Below are positions 26,736 to 35,340 of a DNA stretch of 64,000 bases, one piece after another. The notes under the pieces were generated by a model. It ran no database searches and had not been told where the DNA came from. It was given only the letters and a program-made list of their open reading frames with translations. Source of the DNA: Labrys sp. KNU-23 (lineage in GTDB: Bacteria > Pseudomonadota > Alphaproteobacteria > Rhizobiales > Labraceae); NCBI RefSeq assembly GCF_008330945.1, contig NZ_CP043489.1, positions 3,731,501 to 3,795,500 on the forward strand, written 5' to 3'. The stretch's first letter is position 1, and each line of letters opens with the position of its first letter. Both the position numbers and the translations under genes were made by a program.

Positions 26736-27749
26736 ATGAAGGTCGTATTCAGCGAAACCCAGAGGCGCCACGACCCAACCTTCTTCCTGTCGAGCGGCAC
26801 GCAGCGGCCCAATCCGGAAGTGCCGCGCCGCTGTGACATCCTATTGCAGGCGGCCCTTGGCGCCGGCCTGACGCAGGTTGTCCCCGACGATGCCGGGCTG
26901 GCGCCCGTCGCAGCGGTGCACAAGCCCGACTACATCCACTTCCTGCGCCATATCCATGCGCGCTGGCGCGAGATCGACGGGGCCTCTACCGAGGTGATCC
27001 CCAACATCCATCCGGACCGCCGCAACGGAGCCTATCCTGCCTCCGCCGTCGGACAGGCGGGCTATCATATGGCCGACACGGCCTGCCCGATCTCGGCCGG
27101 GACCTATGAAGCGGCCTTGGCCAGCGCCCACACGGCCTACCATGCCGCCGGCCTGGTGCTCGGCGGCGAACGCGCCGCCTATGCACTCTGCCGTCCGCCA
27201 GGCCATCACGCCTTTGCCGATCTGGCCGGGGGCTTCTGCTTCTTCAACAACAGCGGCATCGCCGCCCAGGCCCTACGCAGCCGCCACGACCGCATCGCCA
27301 TTCTCGATGTCGACCTGCACCATGGCAACGGCACCCAGGGCATGTTCTACAGCCGCCCCGACATCTTCACCGTTTCCGTTCATGCCGACCCCATCCGTTT
27401 CTATCCCTTTTTCTGGGGACATGCGGACGAGCGCGGCGAAGGCGAGGGGCTCGGCTACAACCTCAACCTGCCCCTGCCGCGCAAGACGGGGGACGAAGGC
27501 TTCCTCGCTTCCCTCGACATCGCCCTGGACCGCATTGCCGCCTTCGCACCGGGCGCGCTGGTGGTGGCACTCGGCCTCGACGCCTTCGAGGGCGATCCCT
27601 TCCAGGAATTGACGGTGACCACCAAGGGCTTTGCCCGCATCGCCTCCCGTATCGCCAGCCTCGGACTGCCGATGGCGATCGTGCAGGAGGGCGGCTATGT
27701 CTGTGACGCGCTCGGCGACAATCTCGCTAGCTTCCTCGCCGGGCTGTGA
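26736..27749 (+). CDS. Acetylpolyamine amidohydrolase, second copy (histone deacetylase family)
   Basis: The 337-residue zinc hydrolase has CRPPGHHAFADLAGGFCFFNNSGIAAQ, ILDVDLHHGNGTQGMFY, an ALGLDAFEGDPF segment and the EGGYVCD end motif. The start MKVVFSETQRRHDPTFFLSSG is characteristic of AphA/AphB enzymes. It is related to the protein at 21354 but diverged (different N-terminus and loops), so it may differ in acyl-amine specificity. AGGAGGAATATCGGAC gives a strong ribosome site. It appears monocistronic. Confidence 0.9.
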   Translation: MKVVFSETQRRHDPTFFLSSGTQRPNPEVPRRCDILLQAALGAGLTQVVPDDAGLAPVAAVHKPDYIHFLRHIHARWREIDGASTEVIPNIHPDRRNGAYPASAVGQAGYHMADTACPISAGTYEAALASAHTAYHAAGLVLGGERAAYALCRPPGHHAFADLAGGFCFFNNSGIAAQALRSRHDRIAILDVDLHHGNGTQGMFYSRPDIFTVSVHADPIRFYPFFWGHADERGEGEGLGYNLNLPLPRKTGDEGFLASLDIALDRIAAFAPGALVVALGLDAFEGDPFQELTVTTKGFARIASRIASLGLPMAIVQEGGYVCDALGDNLASFLAGL

Positions 27750-27844
27750 GGTATTTTTCCTGCCTATATGGTTTACGACATCAAAATGCCGGGGTCGGGG
27801 CGTAGCTTTGTCGCTGGTTTGGGACGATTGAGGGAGTTGTTCCG

Positions 27845-28036
27845 ATGACCAGTCTTGCCGTTGACGTCAGCGCGCTGCTGGCAGCCCTCTGGATGCCGAC
27901 TCTGCTCAAGGTCCTGGCCGCCGATGTCGCCATTGGCGCGGTCATCCTGTCAGGCTATCTCTGGCACAGGAAGCAGGAACGCTGCAATGCCGAGCTGTCC
28001 GAGCGCAAATGGGGCAGGCGCCATCTGCATGGCTGA
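27845..28036 (+). CDS. Possible small membrane protein
   Basis: This 63-residue frame has one hydrophobic stretch (about residues 8-40) and a basic, Arg/His-rich tail (HRKQERCNAELSERKWGRRHLHG). GGGAG lies 8 bases before the ATG. No family recognised; coding status is uncertain because the region between 27750 and 28717 is otherwise sparse. Confidence 0.4.
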   Translation: MTSLAVDVSALLAALWMPTLLKVLAADVAIGAVILSGYLWHRKQERCNAELSERKWGRRHLHG

Positions 28037-28129
28037 GGCCAAGCCTCGAGCCTTACGAACGGTTTGCTCCAACTTCTTGTTTCAATGCTTTCTCTCAACC
28101 GACAAGTCTGCCGGCTTTTCGATATAGGC

Positions 28130-28366
28130 CTAATGCATGACGACGCCGGCCGCATTGCCTTTCGACATCCACACCACCAATGCATCGTTGAAGGAGGCAA
28201 CCGCATCGCTGGCGATCGGGATGCGGATGATGGCCCCGTCCGCAAATTCGAATTCGGCCACGGCGAACTGCCGATGCTCGGGCGAGGTCAGGCCACGAAA
28301 TTTCGTGAGAAGCGGCGTGACGACCGAGCCGTCCCCGCTTTCGAGCGGGTCCGAAGGAACGCTCAT
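28130..28366 (-). CDS. Hypothetical protein
   Basis: This 78-residue frame has an alternating beta-like pattern (RQFAVAEFEFADGAIIRIPI) and ends VVWMSKGNAAGVVMH. The composition looks like a folded protein, but only a weak ribosome site (GGAT) precedes the ATG. No family recognised. Confidence 0.4.
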   Translation of the reverse strand: MSVPSDPLESGDGSVVTPLLTKFRGLTSPEHRQFAVAEFEFADGAIIRIPIASDAVASFNDALVVWMSKGNAAGVVMH

Positions 28367-28717
28367 TCAACCATCCAATGCCAAGTCCAATAATTGCCTT
28401 CCCTATGACGGTGGGCTGTGACATGGGCGTGATACGAAATATATCATCTGAGAAATTTGTCGAATGACGTAACAAGCAGACGCGTTATGCTGACGCAAAG
28501 GTAACATTAGAAAATATCGAGTTTGTTTCATGAATATTTCAACAAAAATCGAAGGTGACGGTGCTTTTCCGTTTATCCGCGCCGAGCTATGACCTTGGGA
28601 AAGGTGTGTCTTGGAAAAACGCACCTTTGATGTAGCTTTTGTTTCGGCGCGTTTCTGGATTTGCGCGATGCGGGTAAGGCGCAAAACGCCTGGTCCGCAT
28701 CGTCTCTCTCTATTGTG
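28367..28717. other. AT-rich non-coding gap
   Basis: This 351-bp stretch is richer in A/T than its surroundings (for example GAAATATATCATC near 28437 and several T/A runs at 28500-28560). I see no convincing gene. A small stem AGGCG-CAAAA-CGCCT near 28677-28692 is a weak candidate terminator for nagA, which ends at 28718 on the minus strand. Confidence 0.45.
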
Positions 28718-29890
28718 TCAGTGCCGTGCTTTTGATCGGAAAGCTGTTGCCCCGCCGATCCAGACCGAAGCAATCGCCAGCTCATCGGTCAGCACCACCA
28801 TGTCGGACCGGCTGCCCTGGCGCAGACGGCCATAATGCTGATCCACGCCAACCGCCATGGCCGGGTAAAGCGAGGCCATGCGCAGGGCTTCGCCCAGATC
28901 GACGCCGATCGTCTCATGCACGAAACGCACGGCCGAAATCATGTCGAGGTCGGCTCCGGCGAGAGTGCCGTCATCCAGCGTCAGACGACCGTTTTCACGC
29001 TTGATCACGCGGCCGTTCAGCGTGAACTGCCGCATATCCGTGCCGATCGTCGCCATGGCGTCGGTGACCAGGAAGATCCGGCCGGGTTCTCTCTTGGCCC
29101 GTAGTGCGATGTCGATGGTGACGGGGTCGACATGGATGCCGTCGGCCACCAGCCCGGCGGAGAGGCCGCCAAGGGCGATCGCCGTGCCGGCAAGTCCCGG
29201 CTCGCGATTCTTGATCTGGCTCATGGCATTGAACAGGTGTGTGGCCATGGAGGCGCCGGCCTCCGCCGCCGCGACCACGTCGCCATATTCGGCATCGCAA
29301 TGGCCGAGGCTGATGATCAGCCCGGCTTCGGCGAGGCGGCGGATCTGGGCCGGCGTCACCGATTCGGTGGCCACCGTCGTCAGCAGGACGGGAACCTGGC
29401 TTCTGGCGGCAACCAGCCTGGCGAGGTCCCTCTCCTCCATCGGGCGGATCAGTTGCGAATCATGCGCGCCCTTGCGGGAGACGGCCAGATGGGGACCCTC
29501 GATGTGCAGGCCAAGGAAGCCCGGCACCATCAGCCGAGCGGCTTCCGCACCGGCTGCTAGGGCTTCGGCTGTAATGTCAGGGGTGTCGGTGATCAGGGTC
29601 GCAAGCAGGGCCGTGGTGCCGAACTGCGCATGGGCCGCGCAGATGGTGCCGATGGTCCCGGCGTCGCGGCGGTCGTTCAGCATCACGCCGCCGCCGCCAT
29701 TGACCTGCAGATCGATGAAGCCGGGGGCGATGAAGCCCGTTTCGATCGTCTCGACCGCGATGCCCGCCGGCACGGCACTGTGCGGCACGATCGCCTCGAT
29801 GCGTTCGCCATCGACAATCACGGCTGCATCCTGATGCCAGCCCTCGCCGTCGAAGATGCGCGGGGCCAGCAAGGCCGATTGCGTGCTCAT
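28718..29890 (-). CDS. nagA: N-acetylglucosamine-6-phosphate deacetylase
   Basis: The 390-residue amidohydrolase has GFIDLQVNGGGGVMLND after the N-terminal small domain, GLHIEGPHLAVSRKGAHD with the metal Glu, SLGHCDAEY and THLFNAMSQIKNREPGLAG with metal His residues, LVADGIHV, and the catalytic Asp in FLVTDAMATIG. NagA releases acetate from GlcNAc-6-phosphate. It is the last gene of the kinase-regulator-SIS-nagA operon, overlapping the SIS stop by 4 bases, and completes the local route to glucosamine-6-phosphate. Confidence 0.95.
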   Translation of the reverse strand: MSTQSALLAPRIFDGEGWHQDAAVIVDGERIEAIVPHSAVPAGIAVETIETGFIAPGFIDLQVNGGGGVMLNDRRDAGTIGTICAAHAQFGTTALLATLITDTPDITAEALAAGAEAARLMVPGFLGLHIEGPHLAVSRKGAHDSQLIRPMEERDLARLVAARSQVPVLLTTVATESVTPAQIRRLAEAGLIISLGHCDAEYGDVVAAAEAGASMATHLFNAMSQIKNREPGLAGTAIALGGLSAGLVADGIHVDPVTIDIALRAKREPGRIFLVTDAMATIGTDMRQFTLNGRVIKRENGRLTLDDGTLAGADLDMISAVRFVHETIGVDLGEALRMASLYPAMAVGVDQHYGRLRQGSRSDMVVLTDELAIASVWIGGATAFRSKARH

Positions 29891-30915
29891 ACCGTCTCCG
29901 TGACCTTGCGCAGATTGCGGGGCTCGTCGGGATTGAGGCCACGACGACGGGCGAAGGCCTCGACGAAGGCGTAGAAGGAGGCGATCAGCACCAGGGGATC
30001 GGTCAATGGATGGCCGGTGGCTGCGAAGGGCAGGCGGGTGGCCTGGCTGGCACCGTCAGCGGTGATGAAGGCCGCCGCCCCTTTGGCGGCCAATGCGTCG
30101 GCCGCGCCGATGATCGAGCTTTCCGCCTTGTCGCGGGCCGCCAGGGCCAGCACCGGAAAACCCGGCCCGATCAGAGCCATCGGCCCATGCATGACCTCGG
30201 CGCCGCTATAGGCTTCTGCGTGCACCGAACAGGTCTCCTTGAACTTCAGCGCCACCTCATTGGCAATCGCCAGAGCCGGTCCGCGGCCGAGCACGAAGAC
30301 GGAGGAAGTGCCATCCAGGGCGTCGGCAAAGGCGGTCCAATCGCAGGCGACGGCCTGTTCGAGATGGCGGGGCAGGTCGTGGAGGGCAGATAGCAGCGCC
30401 TTGTCGCCGGCCCAATGAGCGAGGACGCCGAGCCCGGCCACGGCGGAATTCACGAAGGTCTTGGTGGCGGCAACGCTCTTCTCGGTGCCGGCCGCGATAT
30501 CGATCGCATGATCGGCTGCAAGCGCCAGGGGCGAGCCCGCCGTGTTGGTGAGGGCGATGGCGACGGCGCCGCTGCGGCGCGCCGCCTCCGCCATGGCGAC
30601 GATGTCAGGGCTCTTGCCCGACTGTGAGATGGCAAGGCTGGCCGCGCCGGCGAGCTTGAGCGGCGCCTCATAGATCGAGGCGATCGAGGGGCCGAGCGAG
30701 GCGACCGGCACGCCGGTGGTCAACTCGACTGCATATTTGAGAAAGGAGGCGGCATGATCGGAAGAGCCGCGGGCCACGGTGACGAGGACGCGCGGATCGA
30801 CGGCCTTCAGCGCGGTACCTGCCCGCTCCATTTCGGCGGCCGATTGTTCGAACAGCCGTGCGACGGCCTGCGGAATTTCCAGCACCTCACGGCGCATATG
30901 GGTTTCGGACATCAC
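29887..30915 (-). CDS. SIS domain protein, glucosamine-6-phosphate deaminase/isomerase type
   Basis: The 342-residue protein has two SIS domains: VTVARGSSDHAASFLKYAVE and ISQSGKSPDIVAMAEAAR in the first, FVLGRGPALAIANEVALKFKETCSVHAEAYSGAEVMHGPMALI in the second. It resembles the isomerase half of GlmS without the glutaminase domain, as in NagB-II/AgaS-type deaminases. These convert glucosamine-6-phosphate to fructose-6-phosphate and ammonia. It overlaps nagA and the regulator by ATGA-type junctions, fitting its place in GlcNAc catabolism. Confidence 0.9.
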   Translation of the reverse strand: MMSETHMRREVLEIPQAVARLFEQSAAEMERAGTALKAVDPRVLVTVARGSSDHAASFLKYAVELTTGVPVASLGPSIASIYEAPLKLAGAASLAISQSGKSPDIVAMAEAARRSGAVAIALTNTAGSPLALAADHAIDIAAGTEKSVAATKTFVNSAVAGLGVLAHWAGDKALLSALHDLPRHLEQAVACDWTAFADALDGTSSVFVLGRGPALAIANEVALKFKETCSVHAEAYSGAEVMHGPMALIGPGFPVLALAARDKAESSIIGAADALAAKGAAAFITADGASQATRLPFAATGHPLTDPLVLIASFYAFVEAFARRRGLNPDEPRNLRKVTETV

Positions 30916-31694
30916 GATGTTTCTCCTTCGCTGGGCTCTGCCAGCCGCAATTCCGCTACAAAATCATAGGTATCGCCCCGGTAGATCGACCGGGTGAATT
31001 CAACCACCTTGCCGCCGGACAGGTATGAGATGCGCTCGATGTTGAGTGTGGCGGCCCCCGGAGGAATGCGCAGGAGCTGGGCATCCTCCGGCCCGAGATT
31101 GGCGGCCGAGATGCGCTGGACGGCGCGCACCGGCTTGTTGCCGTGCTCGGCGAGGGCGGCATAGAGCGAGGAGCCGACCTCTTCCGGATTCGGCAGCAGC
31201 GAAGCGGCGATGGAAGCGCGCTCGATCGCGACGGCGGTTTCATTGGCGAAGCGCAGGCGGTTTACGCGGGCCACCATCTCGTTGGCCGTCAGCCCGAGCA
31301 CCATCGTCTCCTGCGGCGAGGGGACGTAGACGCCGCGCTCCAGCCAGACCGAATGAACCTGCTTGCCGCGCCGCGCCATATCCTCGGTGAAGGAGGTCAA
31401 GCGCGACAGGGATTGCTCGACGCGCTCGACCCGGGGCGCCACGAAAGTGCCGGAGCCGTGACGCTGGATCAGCACGCCCTGCTCGACCAGGTTCTGCAGC
31501 GCCTTGCGCACGGTGACGCGCGAAATATCGGCCTTGAGGGCAATATCGCGCTCGGAGGGAAGTGCGTCGCCAGGCGTCAGCACGCCATCCCGGACCGCTT
31601 CCTCGATCGATTTGCGCAATTGCAGATAGAGTGGCGCATTGCTGCCCTTGGCATCGGCCAGGGAGCGGAAGATGAGATCGACGGCGTCACTCAT
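30912..31694 (-). CDS. GntR/UTRA family regulator of GlcNAc use (NagR-like)
   Basis: The 260-residue protein has a GntR winged helix (~residues 18-88: PLYLQLRKSIEEAVRDGVLTPGDALPSERDIALKADISRVTVRKALQNLVEQGVL, then QRHGSGTFVA) and a UTRA ligand domain with LTSFTEDMARRGK and VVEFTRSIYRGDTYDF. NagR/YvoA proteins of this type sense GlcN-6-P or GlcNAc-6-P. The ATG at 31694 has GGAAAGG upstream; the frame is open further back into the kinase gene but that part is not homologous. It probably binds the twin sites at 32701-32725 and 32822-32846. Confidence 0.92.
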   Translation of the reverse strand: MSDAVDLIFRSLADAKGSNAPLYLQLRKSIEEAVRDGVLTPGDALPSERDIALKADISRVTVRKALQNLVEQGVLIQRHGSGTFVAPRVERVEQSLSRLTSFTEDMARRGKQVHSVWLERGVYVPSPQETMVLGLTANEMVARVNRLRFANETAVAIERASIAASLLPNPEEVGSSLYAALAEHGNKPVRAVQRISAANLGPEDAQLLRIPPGAATLNIERISYLSGGKVVEFTRSIYRGDTYDFVAELRLAEPSEGETS

Positions 31695-31774
31695 GGCTTG
31701 CCTTTCCAAGCCGACATCTCGGACCTGTCCCTTGAAGGAGGGCAAGAGCTCGGCGTGACTCAACGCTCTGGCGA

Positions 31775-32677
31775 TCATGGCTGGATCAGTCCCTGTTTGC
31801 CATCCGACAATGACCGCTCGAGGCCGAATAGTCGGGCAGCCAAACATACAGCGCCACCCAAGGCGTCCTGCAGCGGCGGTACGAGCCGCTCCCGGTGTTT
31901 GGCGGATAGGCGAGGTCCGATCAGCGTTGCCAGCCCGCCCAATAAGCAACGGGGCGTCGCATTGGCAAGCCCGAGGGCATCCAGCGAGGCCTCGACCGCC
32001 GCGACGGCCCGGTTGACGATCCTGGCTGCGGTCGGATCGCCGCGGTCGAGATAATCGAAGACCATGGGCGCGAAGGTGCCGAAGTCGCGCGGCTGCGCGG
32101 TTTTGGTGAACTCGACGATCTCCTGCGGATCGTCGCGGTGGGCGGCCATGACTGCCTCGCTGAGGGGCGAACGGGGCGCGATACCGTCATGGGCGAGCAG
32201 CGCCTCTTCGAGCAGCTCGCGTCCGATCCGGGCGCCGCTTCCCTGGTCGCCGACCGCCAGACCCCATCCACCGAGATAGCGTGCCTGGCCCGATTGTCGC
32301 GCCAGATAATGGCTGCCGGTGCCCAGAATACCGATTGCGCCGTCTCCCGCGCCGATCGCGCCCTCCAGAGCGATGAGGACATCGGTTTCGATGCGGCAAT
32401 GGCGGAAGGGAAGGCGGGCGAGCAGTTCGGCGGCGTAGATGGTGATATTGGCCCCCGCCATGCCGAGGACGATGGGCGTGTCGGGAATACGGGCAGGATC
32501 CTGGCCGGCATCGGCGAAGGCCTGGCCAACGGCGGCCATGATGCTGGCGCAGGCTCCATCCAGGTCCGTGCGGATGTTCGCCGGCCCGACCTTGGCGCGG
32601 CCGATGATCTGGTTCCGGGCCGTCGCGAGCGCCGCCCTGCAGCTTGTTCCTCCGCCATCGACGCCAAGAACCATCAT
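31775..32677 (-). CDS. BadF/BadG family N-acetylglucosamine kinase
   Basis: This 300-residue sugar kinase has the ASKHA phosphate motif VLGVDGGGTSCRAAL at the start, FRHCRIETDVLIALEGAIG, ILGTGSHYLARQ, GWGLAVGDQGSGARIGRELLEEAL and a closing CLLGGLATLIGPRL. Members phosphorylate GlcNAc or glucosamine with ATP. The first ATG of the MMV pair (32677) has AAGGAG at 32687-32692 and sits about 17 bases after the predicted transcription start. It leads the nag operon, supplying GlcNAc-6-P to NagA. Confidence 0.92.
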   Translation of the reverse strand: MMVLGVDGGGTSCRAALATARNQIIGRAKVGPANIRTDLDGACASIMAAVGQAFADAGQDPARIPDTPIVLGMAGANITIYAAELLARLPFRHCRIETDVLIALEGAIGAGDGAIGILGTGSHYLARQSGQARYLGGWGLAVGDQGSGARIGRELLEEALLAHDGIAPRSPLSEAVMAAHRDDPQEIVEFTKTAQPRDFGTFAPMVFDYLDRGDPTAARIVNRAVAAVEASLDALGLANATPRCLLGGLATLIGPRLSAKHRERLVPPLQDALGGAVCLAARLFGLERSLSDGKQGLIQP

Positions 32678-32700
32678 CGTCGTCTTCTCCTTATGCGGAA

Positions 32701-32728
32701 AGAATACCAATAAGCTACCACTCGTCAA
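32701..32728 (-). promoter_or_regulatory. Leftward nag promoter with embedded operator
   Basis: On the minus strand, TTGACG (32728-32723), 16 bases, then TATTCT (32706-32701) forms a sigma-70 promoter. Its spacer carries the repeated AGTGGTA..TTGGTATT halves that recur at 32822-32846. Transcription would begin near 32694 and give a very short leader with AAGGAG. The NagR-like protein is the expected ligand. Confidence 0.65.
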
Positions 32729-32818
32729 GCGTCATTTGGCGATAAAAATTTAAACTCAGTAAAATCAAGTATTTATGCTGAATATGGCAGTATGGTGAGA
32801 AAAATGTGAAGAGACCAC

Positions 32819-32846
32819 TGGACAAGTGGTATTTATTTGGTATTGT
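32819..32846 (+). promoter_or_regulatory. Rightward nag transporter promoter with embedded operator
   Basis: TGGACA (32819-32824), 16 bases, then TATTGT (32841-32846) mirrors the leftward promoter. The 25-base cores match at about 19 positions, including AGTGGTA and GGTATT. An ACCACT-N5-AGTGGT palindrome (32814-32830) overlaps the -35 box. Transcription would start near 32853, leaving a GC-rich leader of about 195 bases before the binding-protein gene, in which I see no known riboswitch. Confidence 0.65.
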
Positions 32847-33048
32847 CCGCGGCATCGGAAGGGCGGGGTCGGCCAAGGTCGGCGTCGCCAGTCGGCGGCC
32901 TGCAGGCGCGCAGGTTTTCCGGCTCTCCGGGCAGCAGGCCAGTTGCCGGCCGGAAAGGGCAGCAAGCGCGGCGCGTTCCGGTGGGGCTGGACCCCCCAAG
33001 GTCGACCAGAGCCGGCCCAGGCAGTGGCCGGTACAGGGAGGAAGACGG

Positions 33049-34305
33049 ATGAAGAAGCGACTTTTGACGGCCCTATTGCTGGGTTCCACTATGCTTGCGG
33101 CGACGGCCGCTGCGGCGCAGGACGCCACGCTGACCATTGAAAGCTGGCGCAACGACGACCTTGCGATCTGGCAGGAAAAGCTGATCCCTGCCTTCGAGAA
33201 GGCCAATCCCGGCATCAAGGTGAATTTCACGCCATCGGCGCCGCCGGAATACAATGCCGCGCTCAACGCCAAGCTCGATGCCGGTTCGGCCGGCGACGTG
33301 ATTGCCTGCCGCCCCTTCGATGCCTCCCTCGAACTCTACAAGAAGGGTCATCTGACGGATCTGTCTGCCCTGCAGGGCATGGACAATTTTACCGACACCG
33401 CCAAGGCCGCCTGGCAGACCGACGACGGTAAGACGACCTTCTGCGTGCCGGTGGCCTCGGTGATCCACGGCTTCATCTACAACAAGGAAGCCTTCGACAA
33501 GCTCGGCATCAAGCCGCCGCAGACCGAGGAGGAGTTTTTCGCCGCACTCGACAAGATCAAGGCGGACGGCACCTATGTTCCGATGGCGATGGGCACCAAG
33601 GATCTGTGGGAAGCCGCCACCATGGGCTACCAGAACATCGGCCCGACCTATTGGAAGGGTGAGGATGGCCGCTTGGCGCTGATCAAGGGGACCCAGAAGC
33701 TGACCGATGCCGACTGGGTCGAGCCCTTCGTCACGCTGGCCAAGTGGAAGTCCTATCTGGGCGATGGCTTCGAGGCGCAGACCTATCCCGACAGCCAGAA
33801 CCTGTTCACCCTCGGCCGTGCCGCCATCTATCCGGCCGGCTCGTGGGAAATCTCCCCGTTCGGCGCCCAGGCGCAGTTCAAGATGGGAGCCTTTCCCCCG
33901 CCTGTGCGCAAGGCCGGCGATCCCTGCTACATCTCCGACCACAACGACATCGGCTTCGGCCTGAACGCCAAGAGCAAGAACCCGGAAGCGGCGAAGAAGC
34001 TGCTGGCCTGGATGGCCTCGCCGGAATTCGCCACGCTCTATGCCAATGCGCTGCCGGGCTTCTTCAGCCTCGCCAAGAGTGAAGTGAAGCTGGACAATCC
34101 GCTGGCGCAGGAATTCGTGTCCTGGCGCGGCAAGTGCAAGCCGACCATCCGCTCGACCTACAAGATCCTGTCGCGCGGCACGCCCAATCTCGAAAACGAG
34201 ACCTGGGTCGAATCCGCCAATGTGATCAATGGCGTCGACACGCCGCAAGTTGCTGCCGAGAAACTCCAGAAAGGTCTCGACAGCTGGTATAAGCCGGCTA
34301 AGTAA
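33049..34305 (+). CDS. Sugar ABC substrate-binding protein (probably GlcNAc or chitooligosaccharide)
   Basis: The 418-residue extracellular solute-binding protein (SBP_bac_1) starts with a Sec signal, MKKRLLTALLLGSTMLAATAAAAQ, cleaved near residue 24. It follows with LTIESWRNDDLAIWQEKLIPAFEKANPGIKV and a tryptophan-rich sugar pocket (GSWEISPFG, NETWVESANV). The ATG at 33049 has GGGAGGAAG upstream; earlier frame is leader. Divergence from the GlcNAc kinase operon, with matching promoters, points to GlcNAc or chitobiose as ligand. Confidence 0.9.
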   Translation: MKKRLLTALLLGSTMLAATAAAAQDATLTIESWRNDDLAIWQEKLIPAFEKANPGIKVNFTPSAPPEYNAALNAKLDAGSAGDVIACRPFDASLELYKKGHLTDLSALQGMDNFTDTAKAAWQTDDGKTTFCVPVASVIHGFIYNKEAFDKLGIKPPQTEEEFFAALDKIKADGTYVPMAMGTKDLWEAATMGYQNIGPTYWKGEDGRLALIKGTQKLTDADWVEPFVTLAKWKSYLGDGFEAQTYPDSQNLFTLGRAAIYPAGSWEISPFGAQAQFKMGAFPPPVRKAGDPCYISDHNDIGFGLNAKSKNPEAAKKLLAWMASPEFATLYANALPGFFSLAKSEVKLDNPLAQEFVSWRGKCKPTIRSTYKILSRGTPNLENETWVESANVINGVDTPQVAAEKLQKGLDSWYKPAK

Positions 34306-34315
34306 AATGCGCTTC

Positions 34316-34341
34316 GGCTGCGCCTCCTGGAAGGCGCGGCC
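34316..34341 (+). other. Hairpin between binding-protein and permease genes
   Basis: A stem GCGCCT-CCTGGA-AGGCGC (34320-34337), extended by GGC/GCC pairs past one mismatch to 34316-34341, lies 11 bases after the binding-protein stop. There is no U-tract. It probably protects the upstream message or tempers read-through. Confidence 0.5.
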
Positions 34342-34397
34342 GTCCCCCTGTCATCGTCATCTCCGACAACAGCAACGCATATGCGAGGATTGCTGCC

Positions 34398-35330
34398 ATG
34401 TCTCTTGAAGCTTCACCAAGTAGAAAAGCGTTCCGCTGGCACATTCCGGTTTTTTTGGCGCCGGCCGTCATCATCTACACGCTCGTGATGATCCTGCCGC
34501 TGATCGGTACCCTGCAGCTTTCGCTGTTCCGGACCGTCGATGGTGTGTCGCATTTTGCGGGGCTTGACAATTTCCGCACTCTGTTCGGCGACCCGCGCTG
34601 GGCCTCCAGCTTCTGGAACGCTCTGCGCAACAATTGCTGGTTCTTCCTCATCCACATGGTGGTGCAGAACCCGATCGGCGTCGTGCTGGCGGCCCTGCTC
34701 TCCCATCCCAAGCTGCGTTTTGCCGCCTTCTACCGCACGGCGATCTTCATCCCGACCGTGCTGTCCTTCGTGATCGTCGGCTTCGTGTGGAAGTTGATCC
34801 TTTCCCCGCTCTGGGGCGTGGCACCCTCGATGCTGGACCTGATCGGCCTCAAGAGCTGGTTCACGCCGCTGCTCGGCAAGGAAGCCTATGCGCTCACCAC
34901 GCTCGGCCTCGTCTCGGTGTGGCAGTTCGTCGGCATCCCCATGATGCTGATCTATGCCGCGCTCTTGTCGATCCCCGACGAGGTGATCGAGGCGGCCGAG
35001 ATGGACGGCATCACCGGCATCGCTCAGTTCTGGAAGATCAAGCTGCCGCTGATCCTGCCTTCGATCGGCATCATCTCGATCCTCACCTTCGTCGGCAATT
35101 TCAATGCCTTCGACCTGATCTACTCGGCGCAGGGCGCGCTGGCCGGGCCGAACTACGCCACGGACATTCTCGGCACCTTCCTCTACCGCACCTTCTTCGG
35201 CTTCCAGCTGCAGCTCGGCGATCCGAATATGGGCGCCACCATCGCTTCCATGATGTTCTTCATCATCCTGGCCGGCGTGTGCGTCTATCTCTTCGCCATC
35301 CAGACACGGCTGCGGCGCTATCAGTTCTGA
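34398..35330 (+). CDS. Sugar ABC permease (MalF/UgpA-like)
   Basis: The 310-residue protein has six membrane helices. The EAA loop is EVIEAAEMDGITGIAQFWKIKLPLILPSIG, and the N-terminal FLAPAVIIYTLVMILPLIGTLQLSLF segment is typical of the first sugar permease. It pairs with the protein starting 10 bp downstream. GCGAGGA precedes the ATG. Confidence 0.94.
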   Translation: MSLEASPSRKAFRWHIPVFLAPAVIIYTLVMILPLIGTLQLSLFRTVDGVSHFAGLDNFRTLFGDPRWASSFWNALRNNCWFFLIHMVVQNPIGVVLAALLSHPKLRFAAFYRTAIFIPTVLSFVIVGFVWKLILSPLWGVAPSMLDLIGLKSWFTPLLGKEAYALTTLGLVSVWQFVGIPMMLIYAALLSIPDEVIEAAEMDGITGIAQFWKIKLPLILPSIGIISILTFVGNFNAFDLIYSAQGALAGPNYATDILGTFLYRTFFGFQLQLGDPNMGATIASMMFFIILAGVCVYLFAIQTRLRRYQF

Positions 35331-35340
35331 GGAGATCGAC

